From NCBI RefSeq assembly GCF_014126615.1, contig NZ_CP059897.1:1240001-1304000 (forward strand): DNA of 64,000 nt, written 5' to 3'. A model generated the notes under the pieces. The model searched no databases, had not been told where the DNA came from, and saw only the letters and a list, made by a program, of their open reading frames with translations. The position numbers were made by a program, and so were the translations under genes. This stretch comes from Ciceribacter thiooxidans. GTDB taxonomy: Bacteria; Pseudomonadota; Alphaproteobacteria; Rhizobiales; Rhizobiaceae. Position 1 is the stretch's first letter. Each line of letters starts with the position of its first letter. Below are positions 61,786 to 64,000 of this stretch, piece by piece.

Positions 61786-62748
61786 CTATCCGACCGCCCC
61801 GCGCCGGGTCACGCCCTCAGAATTGAGGATGGCTTTGACGTCGCGCAGTGGCGGATGGCCGAACATGCGGCGATATTCCCGGCTGAACTGTGTCGGGCTC
61901 TCGTAGCCGACCCTGAGTGCCGCGCTCGCCGCATCGAGCGAACCGGACAACATCAGTTCGCGCGCATGGTGCAGCCGCAAATGTTTCTGGAACTGCAGCG
62001 GGCTCATGGCAGTCACCGCGCGGAAATGATGATGCAGCGTGGAGACGCCCATGTTCGCCATCTCCGCCAGTGCCTCGACGCGAAGCGGCATGGCGTAGTT
62101 TTCCTTCAGCCAGGCCACCGCCTTTGCCACGCGGTTGCTGTTCGTTCCGGCCAGCGCAAAGCGCCGGAGCCGCTCTCCCTGCTCACCCGTGAGGAGGCGG
62201 TAGAGGATCTCACTTTGAATATGGTCCGCCATGAATGGCACGTCGTTCGGAGAGTCGACCAGGGAAATCAGCCGCCAGAGTGCATCGAAGAGTTCCGGTG
62301 TGGCCCTGCCCACCACGATGCCGCGGTCGCGCTCTCGATCGGAGGTGTTCGTCGGATAGAGATCATGGTTGGTGATCAGACGCCGAAGCACCTCCAGATC
62401 CAGGCGCAGCTTGGCGGCGACGTAAGGCTCCGTCTTGCTCACCTCGCAGATCTGGCCGGTCATCGGCAGCCCAATCGTGGTCAGGAAGAAGCACGATTCG
62501 TCGTATACGAGCCGCTCGTCGCCGACACTGAGGCGTTTGCTCCCCTTGATGATCAGCGACAGGCTGGGTTCGTAAACGGTCGAGAAGGGCCCGGTGCACT
62601 CGACGATCCGATAGAGTGTCAATCCCGGTATCTCATGCTGGCAACTGACGCCGTCCCACGGCAACCGCGACAGGACGTCGAGTATCCGCAGACGCGTTGC
62701 AGCCGTCCCGGCCTGAATCGTCTCGCTTCCCAACAGAATGGCCTCCAT
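61786..62748 (-). CDS. AraC family transcriptional regulator
   Basis: Activator-type regulator of about 320 aa from ATG 62748 (334 aa if GTG 62790 is used; neither has a strong ribosome site). The N-terminal half is the AraC_N effector domain (YEPSLSLIIKGSKRLSVGDE, YDESCFFLTTIGLPMTGQI). The C-terminal half holds two helix-turn-helix units: RVEALAEMANMGVSTLHHHF and SAALRVGYESPTQFSREYRR followed by MFGHPP. It precedes the IorA/IorB genes in the same direction and probably controls them in response to an aromatic or aldehyde compound. Confidence 0.92.
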   Translation of the reverse strand: MEAILLGSETIQAGTAATRLRILDVLSRLPWDGVSCQHEIPGLTLYRIVECTGPFSTVYEPSLSLIIKGSKRLSVGDERLVYDESCFFLTTIGLPMTGQICEVSKTEPYVAAKLRLDLEVLRRLITNHDLYPTNTSDRERDRGIVVGRATPELFDALWRLISLVDSPNDVPFMADHIQSEILYRLLTGEQGERLRRFALAGTNSNRVAKAVAWLKENYAMPLRVEALAEMANMGVSTLHHHFRAVTAMSPLQFQKHLRLHHARELMLSGSLDAASAALRVGYESPTQFSREYRRMFGHPPLRDVKAILNSEGVTRRGAVG

Positions 62749-62918
62749 CGAACCGCCAACGCCGACCAACGAGTATATCAAACGGATCACGGACGTTGTG
62801 AGATAATTTCGTTCCCGGCAGGATCAGGCAAGAATTTGGCAGAAACGAGCAACACTCGCGAGACGGGAACATCACCCCGCCGTTGCAGCCGAAAGTTCTT
62901 CTTGTTTCGCGGAACCGA

Positions 62919-63731
62919 TCAGGCGGGCGGCTGGGGGACCTGCTGCAGATGACCGAGAAGATAGGCATGGGTGGATTCGTTCGCGACGATCATTATGCCC
63001 GATCGTTCGTAATGCTCGGGGCCCCTCCCCCACCAATCCGTTACCAGACCACCCGCTTCCTGAACCAACAGGATGCCCGCCGCCGTGTCAGTAAATCCGG
63101 TCTGCTCGAAATACCCGGTCAGCCTGCCGCAGGCGACATAGGCGCAGGAATTCGCGGCACTGCCGACCACCCGCACCGCCCCGATGGGCGCGCGGATCGC
63201 GTCAAGTCGACTATAGGCGCCCGGATGCAGCGACAGGTTCGGCGTCGGCAAGCCGGTCCCTACGACCATCTGCGCGACATTCCGGTTGTCACGCATGCGC
63301 AACTGCCGGCCATTGAGATAGGCACCGCCGCCCGCGACAGCCGTGAACATCTCGTTCGTAACGGGATTGTAGACGAGGCCGCAGACCGTCTTGTCGCCCT
63401 GTCTCAGCGCGATCGTGATGGTATAGTCCAATCCGCTGAGAAAGTTCGTCGTTCCGTCGATCGGATCGACCAGGAAGCGATAGGTCAAGTTGACACCTTC
63501 GACAGGCGGAAACTCCTCTCCGCTCAGGCTCCAGTCGGGATAGCGCGACAGGAGATGCTGCCGGATCAGCGTCTCTGATTGCTCATCCGCCTCGCTGACG
63601 AAATCGCCGGGGCCCTTCACGCCGATGTCGAGCGTCTCGCGCCGGTTGAAATAATCGAGGGTCAGGCTGCCTGCGCGACGGGCGGCCTCTACCATGTCGT
63701 CCAGAACGGTATTGGTGTCGACGGCGTTCAT
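62919..63731 (-). CDS. Inositol monophosphatase family protein
   Basis: Mg-dependent, Li-sensitive-type phosphatase of 270 aa. Metal-binding motifs appear in order: GDFVSEADEQSE (Asp), SGEEFPPVEG (Glu region), VDPIDGTTNFLSG (DP-IDGT signature) and TGYFEQTGFTDTAAGILLVQ, in which WDxAAG is here TDTAAG, a change at the first residue. EAGGLVTDWWG closes the pattern. Substrates may be inositol phosphates, sugar phosphates or histidinol phosphate. Its ATG overlaps the stop of the glycerophosphodiester phosphodiesterase gene (ATGA), so the two act together, perhaps on glycerophosphoinositol-derived compounds. Confidence 0.88.
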   Translation of the reverse strand: MNAVDTNTVLDDMVEAARRAGSLTLDYFNRRETLDIGVKGPGDFVSEADEQSETLIRQHLLSRYPDWSLSGEEFPPVEGVNLTYRFLVDPIDGTTNFLSGLDYTITIALRQGDKTVCGLVYNPVTNEMFTAVAGGGAYLNGRQLRMRDNRNVAQMVVGTGLPTPNLSLHPGAYSRLDAIRAPIGAVRVVGSAANSCAYVACGRLTGYFEQTGFTDTAAGILLVQEAGGLVTDWWGRGPEHYERSGIMIVANESTHAYLLGHLQQVPQPPA

Positions 63732-64000
63732 GTCATAGCTCCTGCCAGTCCTTCGGGATCATCCGTGGTGATCTGATCCACCCGTAGCGCCAGAAGACGA
63801 CGGGTGTCGGCGACGGTGTCGGCGCACACGTTCCGGATGGTCCAGGCATCTACCCGCCGACCGTCGGCATGGATCGCGCCGACGATATCGACACCCTTGC
63901 TGTCTGCGGCGAGAACAAGTTCGTAGTCGAGATAGATGATTGTCGCCGTCGGTGCGGTCCGCAGCGCGCTTGCAACAAACGCCGTGAAGTCATCCGGCGT
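63728..64000 (-). CDS. Glycerophosphodiester phosphodiesterase, C-terminal part (cut by window)
   Basis: The last 90 codons of a leftward gene whose start lies beyond the right edge. The frame reads DDFTAFVASALRTAPTATII, YLDYELVLAADSKGVDIVGA, RVDAWTIRNVCADTVAD and ends LRVDQITTDDPEGLAGAMT. VDAWTI and VDQITTDDP are typical of GDPD C-terminal strands. These enzymes release glycerol 3-phosphate and an alcohol from glycerophosphodiesters. Its stop overlaps the start of the inositol-monophosphatase-like gene by 4 bp. Confidence 0.8.
   Translation of the reverse strand, partial: TPDDFTAFVASALRTAPTATIIYLDYELVLAADSKGVDIVGAIHADGRRVDAWTIRNVCADTVADTRRLLALRVDQITTDDPEGLAGAMT

Overview
The window is a dense, GC-rich stretch of alphaproteobacterial DNA. 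The evidence for a Hyphomicrobiales (probably Rhizobiaceae) source is indirect: strong G/C third-position bias, a very high load of ABC and TRAP importers with adjacent catabolic enzymes and local regulators, and gene sets common on rhizobial chromids (paired-ATPase carbohydrate importers with a dihydroxyacetone-type kinase, D-erythronate-dehydrogenase-like SDR, IorAB-like molybdoenzyme). No rRNA, tRNA, CRISPR array, prophage or transposase was recognised. This looks like accessory metabolic DNA, not a core housekeeping region.

Layout. 1-3644 (+): end of an importer operon with two different carbohydrate-type ATPases and a DhaK-DhaL kinase. 3720-4622 (-): a two-domain GNAT. 4876-11511 (+): catabolic operon of M20 deacylase, 2-hydroxyacid dehydrogenase, cupin, aldehyde dehydrogenase, tartrate/isopropylmalate-type dehydrogenase and succinate-semialdehyde dehydrogenase. 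11536-14136: GST and a flavin-binding protein, divergent from a LysR regulator. 14146-16105 (-): FAD amine oxidase plus type II HAD hydrolase. 16364-20895 (-): a large autotransporter broken by one missing base. 21212-31738: GNAT paralogue, class III aminotransferase, second HAD hydrolase, a five-domain oligopeptide-type ABC importer, an Lrp/AsnC regulator with a near-consensus Lrp site, and a DadA-like oxidase. 31800-35127: a methyltransferase divergent from a membrane GGDEF-EAL protein. 35141-41934: CUT1 importer with an erythronate-dehydrogenase-like SDR, divergent from a frameshifted LacI regulator with a tandem palindromic operator. 42017-47855: TetR with a perfect 22-bp palindrome, then an HlyD/FtsX/ATPase exporter and three envelope proteins. 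48182-54280: FadR-type regulator, PLP C-S lyase and another CUT1 importer. 54408-57577: TAXI-TRAP transporter, followed by a LysR stub (57753-57911) and a ParDE module (58184-58710). 58887-62790 (-): IorA/IorB-like molybdenum hydroxylase and an AraC regulator. 62919-64000 (-): inositol-monophosphatase-family protein and the end of a glycerophosphodiester phosphodiesterase.

Most blocks pair a transporter with a few catabolic enzymes and a local regulator, so the region reads as a string of nutrient-use cassettes for polyols or sugar acids, amines and amino acids, peptides, organic acids and perhaps thioether compounds. The main irregularities are two genes broken at G5 runs where G6 would restore the frame, a LysR stub beside a toxin-antitoxin pair, perfect hairpins just after the solute-binding-protein gene in three separate transport operons, and several strong operator-like palindromes. 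I found no clear evidence of a wholly new defence or mobile system. The best candidates for undescribed biology are the 4876-11511 catabolic operon, the GNAT/oxidase/HAD/aminotransferase group and the C-S-lyase-linked sugar importer.
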